From Impatiens glandulifera (Eukaryota; Streptophyta; Magnoliopsida; Ericales; Balsaminaceae): a stretch of 64,000 nt of DNA. Each line of letters opens with the position of its first letter. Within the stretch, counting starts at the first letter, position 1. Positions 21,913 to 33,786 of the stretch are shown here, one piece after another. The DNA lies in NCBI RefSeq assembly GCF_907164915.1, contig NC_061866.1:22918117-22982116 (forward strand). The letters run 5' to 3'. Below the pieces are notes generated by a model. The model had not been told where the DNA came from. It ran no database searches and saw only the letters and a list, made by a program, of their open reading frames with translations. Made by a program: the position numbers and the translations under genes.

Positions 21913-21986
21913 TAAAAAAAAAAAAAAAACTGGTCACTCATTACAAGTTTTGAATATTTATTCTAAATAATCAAAAAGGGAGAAAT

Positions 21987-23555
21987 TGATAGAAAAATTA
22001 AGTAGATTAATTTTAAACCGGCCACACATTACGATTTTTGAATATTTATTCTAAATAATCAAAAAGGGAGAAATTGATAGAAAATAATTGTTATAACTTA
22101 TGAAAAGTTTAATGAATAGATAAAACTAAGTTCAAATATATATATGTTAAACCGCTAAGTTAGATCAAGTATATTAATTGGTTTAAATATAACAAGAAGT
22201 TGTTGTAGCGTAGTGGTTAACACCTCTGCCTGTACAGGTGACCAACGATCAAATCCCACTAGCTGCAAATAATATTTAAAGTTTTGCCATTTCAGGTAAA
22301 TTGAGCAAAATCCATTCGGTTGGAAATATATATACCGTTCGGTTGTTTGACTTCAATTTGAAGTAAAAGCAACCGGTTGGTCAACTAGAGCCCAGTTAGG
22401 AGATCGGTCAAACCGGCTCGGTCAACCGGTTGGTCAACTAGAGCCCAGTTAGGAGATCGGTCAAACAAGCATTTAATGAAAGAAGGCTCCGGTCAACCGA
22501 CACTTAATGCAGCCGCTTCAGTCATAAATGCTCCGGTTGATTAAATGCACCCGCTCAGTCATAAATGTTCCGGTTGATTAAATGCAAATCCAAATCCAGA
22601 AGCAACCTCCAGGCAGCAGGTAGCTGTCAGGCATACTTGTCCAAATCCAGAAGCAATCTCCAGGCAGCAGGTAGCTGTCAGGAAGGCGGCTGGCTAAGAG
22701 CATGTCTGCCATGTGTCCAACATGCAAACCGGCTAAGTGCATGTCTGCCATGTGTCCAACATGCAAACCGGCTAAGTGCATGACTGCCAAGTGTTGAGGA
22801 AGGTGAAGCTTGCAAGCAACCTTTCTGCATAGGCGTGATAATGATTAACCAATCCAAAGGAGAGAGAAGAAAAGTGACCGTTGGCTCTTCTCAGCTATAA
22901 AAGGAAGACGGAACGTCTTCATTAAATACAACAAGAGGCAGTTGACAAGTTGTGTGAGTTACAAGATTACGAATCATAAAAACAATAAGTTATAGAGAGA
23001 TAAACTTTCACATTCCAAACCGGTGTGTCTAAAACCGGAAGCTTTCTGTATTGTGTTGTGTTGAGTTGTTGTATTACATCATAGAGTGAGTTTGGTGTAA
23101 CCGGCGAGTAGCGAAGTTGGGCTCGACCGGCAGTGTCTGTTGTAACTATAAAAGTTAGTGGAGATCCTTCTCATAACCTGAGAAGAAGGGGTGACGTAGG
23201 AGGGTTTGCTCCGAACATCCATAAACAAATTCTTGTCTCGTGTTCTTTCTTTCGCTCTCATTTCTTGCTTACTTAACTTAAACCTCAAACCAATCATACT
23301 CCTAAAACCGGTCACTCATATCCATAAAACCGACTCCTTCTAAAACATCATCTAGAAGTCGCATACGTTGCTTCAACCTGAAACAGACATTTCCGCCCTT
23401 GAACCCGGTTCAAGAGTCTGTGACAGTTTGCGTAGTGCTGAGAACGGTTTTAGTTTTTAACCGGACTATCACCAAAGAGTGTTGTGTGTTGTAGCGGCCA
23501 CCCTTCCTGAAACCGGAAACACCCCGGTCCTCCAAGGGCGTCCCCGATCATAACA
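21987..23555 (+). repeat. Right LTR (1569 bp) of the nested element
   Basis: Starts TGATAGAAAAATTAAG after a purine-rich AAAAAGGGAGAAAT and ends GATCATAACA. Same order of parts as the left LTR, with an additional 285-bp block after the tRNA-like module and one additional copy of a 38-bp TGCATGTCTGCCATGTGTCC-type repeat (22700-22790). Confidence 0.93.
22199..22265 (+). other. tRNA-Asp-like module inside the right LTR
   Basis: Same module as at 19299-19368, A box TAGCGTAGTGG at 22206-22216. Three bases are missing in the anticodon loop (CCTGTACAGG instead of CCTGTCACACAGG), so the GTC anticodon is lost in this copy. Confidence 0.7.
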
Positions 23556-26500
23556 ATCTCATATTTCTTCATCATATCAGTTTTGAACTCATTAATCATG
23601 TTTTCATCATTTCCAGTAAAAATCAAGTCATCAATATAAAGAGAGACTATGAGCATACCGGATTCACCATGCTTGATGTAGAGTGTTGGCTCGCTAGGAC
23701 TCCTAAAAAATCCTCCTTTAGAGAAATACTCATCGATATTTCCATACCAAGCACGAGGTGCTTGCTTCAATCCGTACAACGCTTTCTTCAACTTGTATAC
23801 TTTTTCTTCTTCTCCTTCAACATTGAAGCCTTGTGGTTGTACCACATACACCTCTTCTTTCAATACTCCATTCAAGAATGCAGATTTCACATCAAGTTGG
23901 TAAAGCATCCATCCTTTGTGAGCGGCTAATGCAATCAACATCCTTATCGTTTCGTGTCTCGCAACCGGTGCAAATGTCTCATGATAGTCGACTCCAGGTT
24001 GTTGAGAATACCCTTTTGCCACCAATCTTGCCTTGCATTTTTTAACCGAACCATCAGGACTCATTTTCGTCTTGTAAATCCACTTCAACCCAATCACATC
24101 TTTTTCTTTCGGCTTCTCTACTAACTCCCAAGTTTCATTTTTTTTGATCATGTTGATTTCTTCTTCCATTGCTTTCACCCAAATCTCCTCTTGAATAGCT
24201 TGTTCAAAACTTTCAGGTTCTACAACACAGAAATTACATCGAGCATATATGTCGTTCAAATTTCTCATTTTTACCGGAGTAAGGATCGGACTGGATGAAC
24301 TAGCCCCGGGATGTGTTGTCGGAGATTGTTGATGCTCACTTTCTTCATAACCACTTTCATTGACTTGTCTAGATGACTCCCTCCGATCTTCTTCAAAAAC
24401 CGGCATCTGTACATCCTCAACACCTTTCTCTTTCCAATCACATTGTTCTTTTTCATTAAAGATCACATCCCGACTTTCAATCACCTTATTTTTCTTCAAG
24501 CTAAAAAGTCGATATCCCTTCGACTTGGTGCTATATCCAACGAATATACATTTTTCACCTTTATCTTCAAGTTTATTTCTCATAATCATCGGGATATGAG
24601 CATAGCAAATGGATCCGAACACTTTCAAGTGATTGACTGACGACTTTCTACCCCCGGACCATGCCTCGAATGGTGTCTTGTTTTCAACCGCCTTTGTCGG
24701 ACAACGATTCAACAAATAAACTGCTGTATAGGTTGCTTCGGCCCAAAAAGTCAATGGTAACCCCTTTGCATTCATCATGGTTCTCGCCATCTCGACAATT
24801 GTTCGATTCTTCCTCTCAGCAACGCCATTTTGTTCTGGCGTATAACTCGTCGTCAATTTTCTTTCAAGACCAATATCTTCACAATATTTCTTGAACTCCT
24901 TCGAGTTGTATTCTCCTCCTCTATCACTTCTTAATCTTTTAATCACCTTACCACTTTGTCTCTCAGCCATTCTTTGAAACTTCTTGAAAACAGAAAGTGC
25001 TTCTGATTTTTGCCTCAAAAAATAGACCCAACACATTCTTGTAAAATCATCGATAAAAGTGATAAAATATTTGTTACCTCCGTGAGAGTTTTTGGACATC
25101 GGACCACAGATATCAGTGTGAATGAGCTCCAACAATGATTTTGCTCTCCAGGCTTTCTCTTTCGGAAACGTCTCTCGATGGATTTTACCAAGAGCACATG
25201 CCTCGCAAACATCATGCTTGTCATCAATATTTGGCAACCCATACACCATAGTTTTTCTGCTTAGCAATTTCAAGCTCTCAAAGTTCACATGCCCAAGCCG
25301 TTTATGCCACAACCATGACATATCTTCAACATCGGTCTTCATCGATGCACAACTTGCAGGTTTAAGATTAAGAGGAAAATTTCGATTCCTCTCCATCTTA
25401 ACAACCGCAATCAACTCTCTATTATTTTTCTTGTCAAAAATTTTACAATAATCATCATCGAAGTACAATGCATGATTATTTTGCATAAGCTGCCCAACAC
25501 TCAGCAAATTTTGAGCTAAATCCGGAACAAACAACACATCATGGATTAGCAATTTACCTTTCTTTGAATCTACTGCGATCGTACCTCTTCCATTTGATTT
25601 CACCACAGCACCATTACCCATTGTGATCCGAGTTGTGTCACTCTTGTGAATTTTGCAAAAAATTGACTCATCTTCGGTCATGTGATTGCTGCACCCACTA
25701 TCAACATACCACTCGTTATCATTTTTTCCAATAGCCGCTTGACATGCAAAAAATGTGCTTCCATCACTTTCACAATTCCTTTTCTCCTCGGTATAATTGG
25801 CTTGCTCTCTTCTTTGATCTCGACAATTCTTTTGCATATGACCAAACCTCTTGCAATTAAAACATTGAGGTTTACCTTTATGATAACAGTCTTCTTCAAC
25901 GTGACCCGATCTTTTACAATGATGAAAAAATTTGTTATCATGGAAGTTTCTACCTCCCCCTCGGCCACGCCCTCGACCTCTTCCATAACTTCCACCGCCA
26001 CAAGAATATTGACGTTTACTTGAGCTTTCAGTAGAATCTTCTTTTACACTCACTTTTGATTGAAAGGCACTTTCGATGGAAGCTTCGGTATGTCGCTTCA
26101 TCCGTTGTTCATGCATCTCAAGAGAACCCATCAAATCGTGAATACTGAGTGACGAGAGGTCTTTCATTTCTTCAATAATGGCAACCATATTGTCATACTT
26201 TGGAGAAAGACTTATCAAGATCTTCTCACAAACCGTTTTGTCGATCAAGTCATCGCCAAGACACTTGATTAGATTTACAACTTCGATCACCCTTGAGAAG
26301 TACTCTTGTAGAGTTTCTTTCTCCTTCATCCTTAAATTTTGAAACTCTCGTTTGAGAGTCAGGAGCTTCACTATCTTCATTTTATCGCTCCCTTCAAATT
26401 CCTTTTGCAATATATCCCACGCTTCCTTCGATGTATTAACCCCTATTATTCTCGGAAAAAGCTTACGAGAAATACTTTGTTGAATAATAAATAAGGCCTT

Positions 26501-26716
26501 CGGATCTTTCTTTTTGTTCTCCTTCAACTTTTTATCGGATGAACGATCTGATGATCCTGTGGCATCTTGATCTTCAATGTGTCCGTTCTCCACCAAATCC
26601 CACAGATCTTGTGAGACTAGGAGTGTCTTCATCATAACACTCCAATAATCATAATCTTCTCCGTCGAAAATGAGTTGCGCTCCTCTTATCGGCCAAGAAT
26701 CTCCTAGCATCGCCAT
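23556..26716 (-). pseudogene. gag-pol: Copia gag-pol, N-terminal part up to the middle of reverse transcriptase
   Basis: Open without interruption from ATG 26716 ([17 protein letters not shown]) to the insertion. An upstream in-frame Met exists, but it lies in the LTR, so 26716, just after the primer site, is preferred. Order: gag ([14 protein letters not shown]2 domain), CCHC knuckles ([14 protein letters not shown] and a less regular [14 protein letters not shown]), protease ([14 protein letters not shown]), GAG-pre-integrase ([12 protein letters not shown]), integrase with [15 protein letters not shown] and [10 protein letters not shown], then reverse transcriptase with [22 protein letters not shown] and [13 protein letters not shown]. 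It ends at MKKYE where the nested element starts. Apart from that break, I see no stop or frameshift, which fits the near-identical LTRs. Confidence 0.92.
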
Positions 26717-26730
26717 GGATCGATCTTGAA

Positions 26731-26742
26731 GCTCTGATACCA
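26731..26742 (-). promoter_or_regulatory. Primer-binding site of the 17-27 kb Copia
   Basis: Minus-strand TGGTATCAGAGC, three bases from the 5' LTR. Confidence 0.93.
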
Positions 26743-26745
26743 CTT

Positions 26746-26977
26746 TGTTGGGATGAAGAGAAAAATAAAGAACGAAGGTTACAAAAGGAAATGAAAATAT
26801 TCTTATTTTGTTGTGATTCACCAATCATCCCATTACAAGGTAAATATATAATAAAAATAAAAATCTTTTCGTTATCTTAGAATTAAATATTGTAACTTAT
26901 AACCTCCCAATATTATCCTAATCAATACCATAATTAATTAAAAATATTTATTTTAATTAAAAATATTAATTTCAACA
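26746..26977 (-). repeat. 5' LTR of the 17-27 kb Copia element
   Basis: 232 bp, differing from the 3' LTR at two visible positions (AAAGAACG versus AAGGAACG, and AAATATT versus AAACATT), a sign of recent insertion. Confidence 0.93.
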
Positions 26978-27048
26978 TAAATCACTTTTTAGATATCTAA
27001 TCTGATCCTAATGATTGTTGTTGTAGTAGAGATGTATTTCACTATTAG

Positions 27049-27050
<2 letters not shown>

Positions 27051-27115
<65 letters not shown>
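27051..27115. repeat. (AT)n microsatellite in arm A
   Basis: About 65 bp of AT dinucleotide between CTATTAGCT and GGTTTCAACAAACC. The arm B partner at 52391-52530 is about twice as long. Confidence 0.97.
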
Positions 27116-27118
<3 letters not shown>

Positions 27119-27380
27119 TTTCAACAAACCCTATTTTTCTTAAACCTAATTTTTTTATTGTTGTTTAATTAATAATGTGATTTAGTAATTGGGATTATAT
27201 CCTCGCCGCTTGTTTGTTAATCATGCATAATTCTATCATCATATTATATATAATGTTTGATTAATAGTACTGTAATCTCTGTTTAAACAAACAAACAAAC
27301 AGATCTAATTTTCAAACAAATATTCTAAACAAATCCAATTTAAATCCATTTTCAGATAAGAAACATATATACACATGTAA

Positions 27381-27382
<2 letters not shown>

Positions 27383-27412
<30 letters not shown>

Positions 27413-27752
27413 AGAATTCACGTAAATTAATTAAGCATCATACATTTATACTTACAACAAAATTAGTTAATTGATAAAAGAATATTCGGCTGTTTGTTCC
27501 AAGTGTTCCTGGTCGGTTTAATGACTTGACCGGCTAGTTTTCTTTAGCCGGTTCTTTTGTTTGACCGGTCCGGTTCCTTGTTCCTGCATGAATATTTATT
27601 TAAGTTAGGTTTATGTGAACCGTTCTAATTTTATCTAACAATTATTATTATTATTATTATTATTATTAAAGAATTCACGTAAATTAATTAAGCATCATAC
27701 ATTTATACTTACAACAAAATTAGTTAATTAATAAAAGAATATTCGGTTGTTT
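27383..27752. repeat. Local direct repeat flanking a 146-bp TG..CA insert
   Basis: A block starting with (TTA)n and AAAGAATTCACGTAAATTAA and running to AATATTCGG is present twice (27383-27494 and 27641-27752). Between the copies lies 27495-27640, richer in CCGGTT words, starting TGTTCC and ending CTAACA. Arm B has only one copy and no insert. It might be a small LTR (TRIM-like) remnant plus duplication. Confidence 0.6.
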
Positions 27753-28889
27753 GTTAATTAACAAAATATATGACATGGGCTGCAAGTAGATACTGTAAAT
27801 CTGTTCCTAAATTTAGGAGGATTTATTAAATACTTAAAATGGAACTATACAAGACTGAGATGTTAAATAAGGTTGTTTTTATGTGTTTTAGAATCGATTC
27901 AATACAGAGTCAGAGAAACTGAATTGCTTCCAATTTAAATGGTGGTAAGCAAACAAGAAATCGGTTCCTCCTTTCTGATATTACAAACAATTTTGTTCTA
28001 TTAAATCACCAGAACTAAACTTTAATGCTATCAGCTTTTCTCGATTAGAATTGAGAGACTTGCTGCAGTTTTCGAGCCTAGAAACATTTGCAACGCCCTT
28101 TTCCACTTGATTCAGTTTCTTCTATTTTCGTAGTCATCTTCAATTAGGTGAAGTCAACACTAGTTAGTTTCTGTTGTTTTTTCCTATTATTGTTCGTAGA
28201 ATCATCATCTTCCATTCCATCAGATTCCCTATCAAACACAATGCAAAGACTCTCACAAATGGACTTTAAAAAATAACCATCATAATATAAAGTAATATTC
28301 TATTCCATTGCGAGGTTAATTATTCAATGTAGAATTTATACCTTATTTATAATTTATACCATAAAATAACAATTACACCATCTCATCAAACATCACCTTT
28401 TCAATCTAATCATTTAAGTACACCAACTAAAAACTAAGGATATTTTGATCATTTTATTAAAATAAACCACTTTTACATCAAACAAATTTCTTTTATTCCA
28501 GATAATCAGAGCTTAACCTAGAGAGGAAATGTAATGATGTGGAATTATTAACTTTAAAAGTCTCATTAAGAAACTACAGAAAAAAGGTGCTATTGAATTA
28601 TTTGAAGGAATTCAAGCATAGGATTGCATCAAAATTGACATTGAACCTTAATGACAACAAAAAAAAGTCTAACCCATATGCCAAAAGAACAAAAAGTAAA
28701 AGATAAAGTAACAAAGCAAGTGTCATATACATGTACCCCAGCTGAACCATACTAATGTTGAAAATCCAAATACTAAGTGTTTGTGATTACCCGACCAAGT
28801 TTTAGTTGCAGGGTCTGAATACAAACATATGCACAAAAATCATCCATCAATTTCTGTGTAAAACACTCACGTTTAAATAACAAGCTTAC

Positions 28890-29213
28890 TGATAAATTAT
28901 GGAAATAATCTTTATATTAGGCATATAAAATAATATCAGATATTATGGAAATAATCTTTATATTAGGAATATAAAATAATATCGTTATTATATTATTAGT
29001 TTCCTTATTAATCTTTTATAATTATGGAAATAATCTTTATATTAGGCATATAAAATAATATCAGAGATTATGGAAATAATCTTTATATTAGGAATATAAA
29101 ATAATATCGTTATTATATTATTAGTTTCCTTATTAATCTTTTATAATGTATATATTGGATATTTCCCTGATATAAACATCAAGAGATTAAAAAAGATTCT
29201 CCCTATTCTTTCA
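28890..29213 (+). repeat. 5' LTR (324 bp) with an internal 122-bp tandem duplication
   Basis: A block starting ATTATGGAAATAATCTTTAT and ending ATTAATCTTTTATAA occurs twice in tandem; each block itself holds two shorter TATGGAAATAATC repeats. The 3' LTR (202 bp) has the block once, which accounts for the length difference of 122 bp. Confidence 0.9.
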
Positions 29214-29227
29214 TGATATCAGAGCCC
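29214..29227 (+). promoter_or_regulatory. Primer-binding site of the 28.9-33.8 kb Copia
   Basis: TGATATCAGAGCCC, one base different from the usual TGGTATCAGAGC core, directly after the 5' LTR. Confidence 0.8.
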
Positions 29228-29318
29228 TAGGTTCTCTTTTCTTTCCTTTCTAAACCCATCTTCCGCTTCTTTTCTCTAAACCTAACTTCCGTTTCTTTTC
29301 TTTCTCTCTTCTTCATCT

Positions 29319-30200
29319 ATGGCCGAAAACAAGGTTCATCCATCCACCATTGTTTCCAACATAAAGGCGTGCATCCCTATCACCATTGATTATGAAGGAA
29401 AACAATACAACAGCTGGTCCACCCTTTTTCAACTTCATTGCCGTGCTAATATGGTGATCAACCATATTCAACCTCTAACAGTTAATCCTTCGGTCGTGGT
29501 TCCCGCTCCGACGGAAGCCGAAAAGGCTTTAACACAGAGACTTGATGACATTGTTCGTCAATGGATTTATGGGACCATTTCTAATGATCTCCTAAATTCC
29601 ATCCTCGATCCTGATGACTCGGCAGTTGATGCTTGGAACAGATTGCAACAATTTTTTCTTAACAACAAATCTGAAAGAGCTTTGTAATTTGATGCGCAAT
29701 TTACAAACACCAAGCTTTCTCATTTTGATGGTGTTAAGTCTTATTGCGCTCAGCTAAAAACTCTAGCTGATAATTTGAGGAATATTGGAGATAAAGTCTT
29801 TGACAATCGAATGGCTCTACAACTTTTAAAAGGCCTCTCGGAGGAATATAAGCCCTTTCGAACGTCCGTTCTTCATCTTAACCCGTTGCCCTCTTTTGAT
29901 ACTCTTCGTTCAATGCTTGAATTAGAAGAACATGAGAATGCTGCTGATCTCTCTATTAAGTCTCATGTAGAGGCTCACATCACGCAATCCCATTTATCGT
30001 CCCAAAATAATGCTGATAATTCCCATTATTCTTCTCGGGGTAATAATCAACGTAATGGTGGCAATAGCCGGAAAACCACCAAGGGAAAGGGCAGCTCCGA
30101 CAAGGGTAAGGGTGCCTCTGGCAATCAACATCGTAATGGTGGTGCCTCGCAGCAGCAGCAAAACCCGCAGCGTGGTCCTTCCGCCTCGCACCAGCAGTAG
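29319..30200 (+). pseudogene. gag: Copia gag with an internal stop
   Basis: Starts MAENKVHPSTIVSNIKACIP with YNSWSTLFQLHCRA, a typical retrotransposon Copia-like N-terminal domain, and continues through VDAWNRLQQFFLNN. TAA at 29685-29687 interrupts the frame; the same frame goes on with FTNTKLSHFDGVKSYCAQLK, NRMALQLLKGLSEEYKPF and a Gly/Asn/Ser-rich tail. Further TAG stops follow at 30198-30200 and 30214-30216. Confidence 0.85.
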
Positions 30201-30424
30201 ACCCAAGTAGGATGGATGTATCCTCCACCTTAGGCATATTGGCAGCAAAGCCCTTGGGCTCTTCCTCCCTGCCCATATTCATCACAGGCACCAGGCCCAT
30301 CTCCTTAGTCCGCCACGAAGCCCAGTCAGCCTGCACATCAGACCGGTATCCTCGGGCCACAACCACCTCAAGCTTACTATTCGTCAGGCCCATCGTCTCA
30401 AGGTTATATGCCAACCAATATTGA

Positions 30425-33400
30425 TCAAGCAATGCACACAATGACATTGTCTGATCCAAACTACTATATGGATACGGGTGCTACCTCTCACATGACAAAT
30501 TCTCAAGGTAATTTATCGTCATATCTCCCTTGACCAATAGTCATAATAATTCAATTATTGTTGGTGATGGTAGCAAAATTCCAATTCATGGTTATGGTCA
30601 CAAATCTCTACACCAAAACACACTTCAACTAAAAATGTCCTTCATGTTCCAAAACTAGTCAAAAATCTCATCTCCGTTAGGAAATTCTCTATTGATAATA
30701 ATGTTTCCATTGAGTTTGATCCTTTTAGGTTTACTGTGAAGGACTTGCAGACGGGGAGCAAACGAGTGAGATGTAATAGTAGTGGCAATCTCTACCCTTT
30801 TCTCACAGATCGTCAAGTCTTCTCTTCTTTCACACCGTCAGCTTTTTCAGTTATTTATCCAAATATATGGTATTCCCGTCTCGGTCATCCGGGAAATGCA
30901 ATTTTAAATTTATTGCGTAGTAGTAATTTCATTCAATGTCCTAAGGCTAAACATGTTTGTCATTCTTGTCCTTTGGGTAAATTAATAAAATCGCCTTTTC
31001 CCGATTCTATGTCTCATACTACTATGCCATTTGACATTATACACAGTGATTTGTGGACATCCCCTATTCCTAGTTCTCTCGGCCATAAGTATTATGTTCT
31101 CTTTCTTGATAATTACACAAATTTTTTATGGACTTTTCTGATCTCTTATAAGTCTCAAGTCTATAAGTTATTTATTCGTGTTCGAACATATATTTGTACT
31201 CAATTTGAGAGAGAAATTAAGGCATTCCAATGTGACAATGGTACTGAATTTAAAAATGTTCGTTTTGAAAAATTCGGTCACCAACATGGTATGACTTTAC
31301 GTCTTTCTTGTCCTTATACCTCTCCTCAAAATGGCAAGGCCGAAAGAAAAATAAAAACAATCAATAATATTGTTCGCACTATTCTTTGTCATGCATCCAT
31401 GCCACCATCGTTTTGGCATCATGCTCTCGAAATGGCTACCTACCTTCACAACATCTTACCTATAAAGCTTCTTGGTTATAATTCTCCAACTCAGATTTTG
31501 TATCAAAAGCATCCTAACTACTCTCATCTTCGAGTTTTTGGGTGTTTATGTTATCCTCTTTTTCCACCATCCAAAATACAGAAGCTTGAACCTCGGTCTT
31601 CTCCTTGTGTTTTTCTTGGCTATCCGCCCAATCATAGGGGATATAAATGTTTGGATATGTCATCTCGAAAAATTATAATAGCCAAACATGTATGGTTCGA
31701 TGAGTCAGCATTTCCTTTTTCCAAAATTCATACTCCGAAATCTCACACATACGATTTTTTGAGTCATGATTCAGGTGCCCTTAACACCCATCTCTTGCAT
31801 CAAATTCTCACCACACCCGAGCACCAACACCAACCCACAACCACCCCCCACTATTCTCCTTCTCCCATAACATACCACACTCACCCTGCGAACGAGTCTT
31901 CAAACTCTCCCACTCCTCCTTCTCCCGTAGCATCCCACCCGCACCCTATGGCCACTCGTAGTCGTCATAGAATTGTCAAACCCAATAAAAAATACCAAGA
32001 CCACTCTCTTCACACTTCTACCTTTGTATCAACCATTCCAAAAAATCCCGTACATGCTCTACGTGACCATAATTGGAAAATTGCTATGCAGGAAGAATAT
32101 GATGCGCTTATTGACAATGGTACTTGGGCCTAAGTTCCGCGTCCGTCTAGTGTAAATATTATTCGTTCGCTTTGGATTTTTCGGCATAAAACGAAATCTG
32201 ATGGTTCTTTTGAGAGACATAAGGCTCGTCTTGTTGGTGATAAGAAAACTGAAAGAAAAGGGATTGACTGTGATGAAACTTTCAGTCCGGTTGTGAAACC
32301 GGCAACTATACGGATGGTTCTTAGCATTGCTTTATCCAAGTCTTGGTCTATTCATCAATTGGATGTGAAGAATGCCTTCTTACATGGCAACTTGAATGAA
32401 GCAGTATACATGTATCAACCTTTGGGGTTTAAAGATCCGGCTCGTCCTGATCATGTATGTCTTTTGAGAAAGTCTCTCTATGGTTTGAAACAGGCACCCC
32501 GCGTTTGGTATCAACGTTTTGCTGATTTTGCTGCATCAATTGGCTTTAATCACATCAAATTGGATACTTCTTTATTCATTTATCGCCATGATCATGACAC
32601 TGCTTACATTCTTCTTTATGTTGATGATATTGTGCTCACTGCTTCATCAGAGTCCCTTCGGAAATATGTCATTTCTCAACTTAACACTGAATTTGCAATG
32701 AAAGATTTGGGTCCTTTGAGTTATTTCTTAGGCATTGCTGTTACCCGACACAAGAATTGTTTGTTCTTGTCTCAAACGAAATATGCTCATGACATTATTA
32801 AAAAAGCAGGCATGACAGATTGTAATCCAGCTTCCACTCCTGTTGATTCTAAAGGAAAAATGAGCACTCAATCCGACATTTCTTATGGAGATCCTACCTC
32901 TTATCGTTCTTTATGTGGGGCGTTACAGTAGTTGACACTCACTCGTCCGGACATTTCTTATGCTGTACAACAAGTTTGCTTGTTTATGCATGCTCCTCAA
33001 GTTGCTCACATGAATGCCTTAAAACGAATCATCCGTTATATTCAAGGTAAGGCATTGCTGATTATGGTATGCAGTTATACAAATCATCTATTACTTCCCT
33101 TATTTCTTATACGGATGCTGATTGGGGCGGGTGTCCTGATACTCGTCGATCTACATCAGGTTATTGTGTCTTTCTTGGAGATAATTTGATTTCTTGGTCT
33201 TTTAAAAGGCAACCTACTTTGTCAAAGTCTAGTGCTGAAGCAAAGTATAGAGGGGTTGCAAATGTCGTATCGGAATCATGTTGGGTCCGACACTTATTAT
33301 TAGAACTCAGATGTTCGGTTACACAGGCAACCTTAGTTTATTGTGATAATGTTAGTGCTATTTACCTCTCTAGTAATCCGGTACAACATCAGCGCACTAA

Positions 33401-33587
33401 ACATATTGAAATGGACATTCACTTCGTTCGTGAGAAAGTCCAACGGGATGAAGTTCGTGTCTTACATGTGCCATCCCGATACCAGATTGCAGATATTTTT
33501 ACTAAAGGACTGCCTAAGATTTTATTTGATGATTTTCGGGCCAGTCTCAGCATTTGCAAAGCTCCCGTTTCGACTGCGGAGGTGTGA
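30425..33587 (+). pseudogene. pol: Copia pol (protease, integrase, reverse transcriptase, RNase H), few disabling changes
   Basis: Protease YMDTGATSHMTN near 30465, then a damaged stretch. Integrase: HPGNAILNLLRSSNFIQCPK, HSDLWTSPIPSS, FQCDNGTEFKN, SPQNGKAERKIKT. A stop (TAA, 32131-32133) lies just before reverse transcriptase, which reads HQLDVKNAFLHGNLNEAVYM, GLKQAPRVWYQRF and LLYVDDIVLTAS. A TAG at 32929-32931 ([19 protein letters not shown]), a shift near 33050, and RNase [67 protein letters not shown]. Catalytic acids of integrase and reverse transcriptase remain visible. Confidence 0.9.
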
Positions 33588-33786
33588 TAGATTATGAAAA
33601 TAATCTTTATATTAGGCATATAAAATAATATCAAAGATTATGGAAATAATCTTTATATTAGGAATATAAAATAATATCGTTATTATATTATTAGTTTCCT
33701 TATTAATCTTTTATAATGTATATATATTGAATATTTCCCTGATATAAACATCAAGAAGATTAAACAAGATTCTCCCTATTCTTTCA
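33585..33786 (+). repeat. 3' LTR (202 bp) of the 28.9-33.8 kb Copia
   Basis: Starts TGATAGATTATG after a GACTGCGGAGG purine stretch and ends TTCTTTCA before the CTTAC target duplication. Confidence 0.92.

Larger units (their letters stand above)
19087..23555 (+). mobile_element. Non-autonomous LTR retrotransposon nested in the Copia element
   Basis: TG..CA termini (TGATAGAAA at 19087, ATAACA at 23555) are flanked by ATCTC on both sides (19082-19086 and 23556-23560). Two long LTRs enclose only 1.67 kb containing one gag-like gene and a 30-bp tandem array; protease, integrase and reverse transcriptase are absent. Primer site TGGTATCAGAGC follows the left LTR. The host Copia reverse transcriptase reads MKKYE on one side and NDLGLLHYF on the other, so the insertion split that gene. 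Gag and LTR blocks resemble those of the damaged Copia at 44-48.5 kb, suggesting a SIRE/Maximus-like Copia relative as source. Confidence 0.92.
17970..26977 (-). mobile_element. Ty1/Copia retrotransposon, young, split by a nested LTR element
   Basis: Identical-length LTRs (232 bp) at 17970-18201 and 26746-26977, each TGTTGGGATG...TTTCAACA, differ by eye at only two positions. Target duplication TAAAT at 17965-17969 and 26978-26982. The primer site TGGTATCAGAGC lies on the minus strand at 26731-26742 and a polypurine tract (ATTGAGGGGGAG) at 18202-18213. Arm B has the uninterrupted target GATTTAATTAAG at about 52600. Removing the nested element (19087-23555 plus one TSD copy) leaves about 4.5 kb, a normal Copia length. 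Confidence 0.95.
28890..33786 (+). mobile_element. Ty1/Copia retrotransposon inserted in an RNase H2A intron
   Basis: LTRs TGATA...TTTCA at 28890-29213 and 33585-33786, target duplication CTTAC at 28885-28889 and 33787-33791. The primer site TGATATCAGAGCCC follows the 5' LTR directly. Arm B has the empty site AAGTAAGCTT at about 51011-51020. The element is opposite in orientation to the RNase H2A relic and lies between its sixth and seventh exon blocks. Coding parts run gag, protease, integrase, reverse transcriptase, RNase H with several stops and shifts. Confidence 0.95.

Noticed and set aside
21488..21953. Open frames of 126-149 codons on both strands with repeated protein units (NRPNKCKLFK, LFGRFLKSLH)
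   Set aside because: They follow from a 30-bp repeat without stops; period divisible by three keeps several frames open. No start context, domain or composition supports a protein.
29980..30459. Long minus-strand frame of 159 residues within the Copia gag region
   Set aside because: It is the complement of the gag low-complexity tail (Gly/Asn/Gln-rich), with no recognisable domain.
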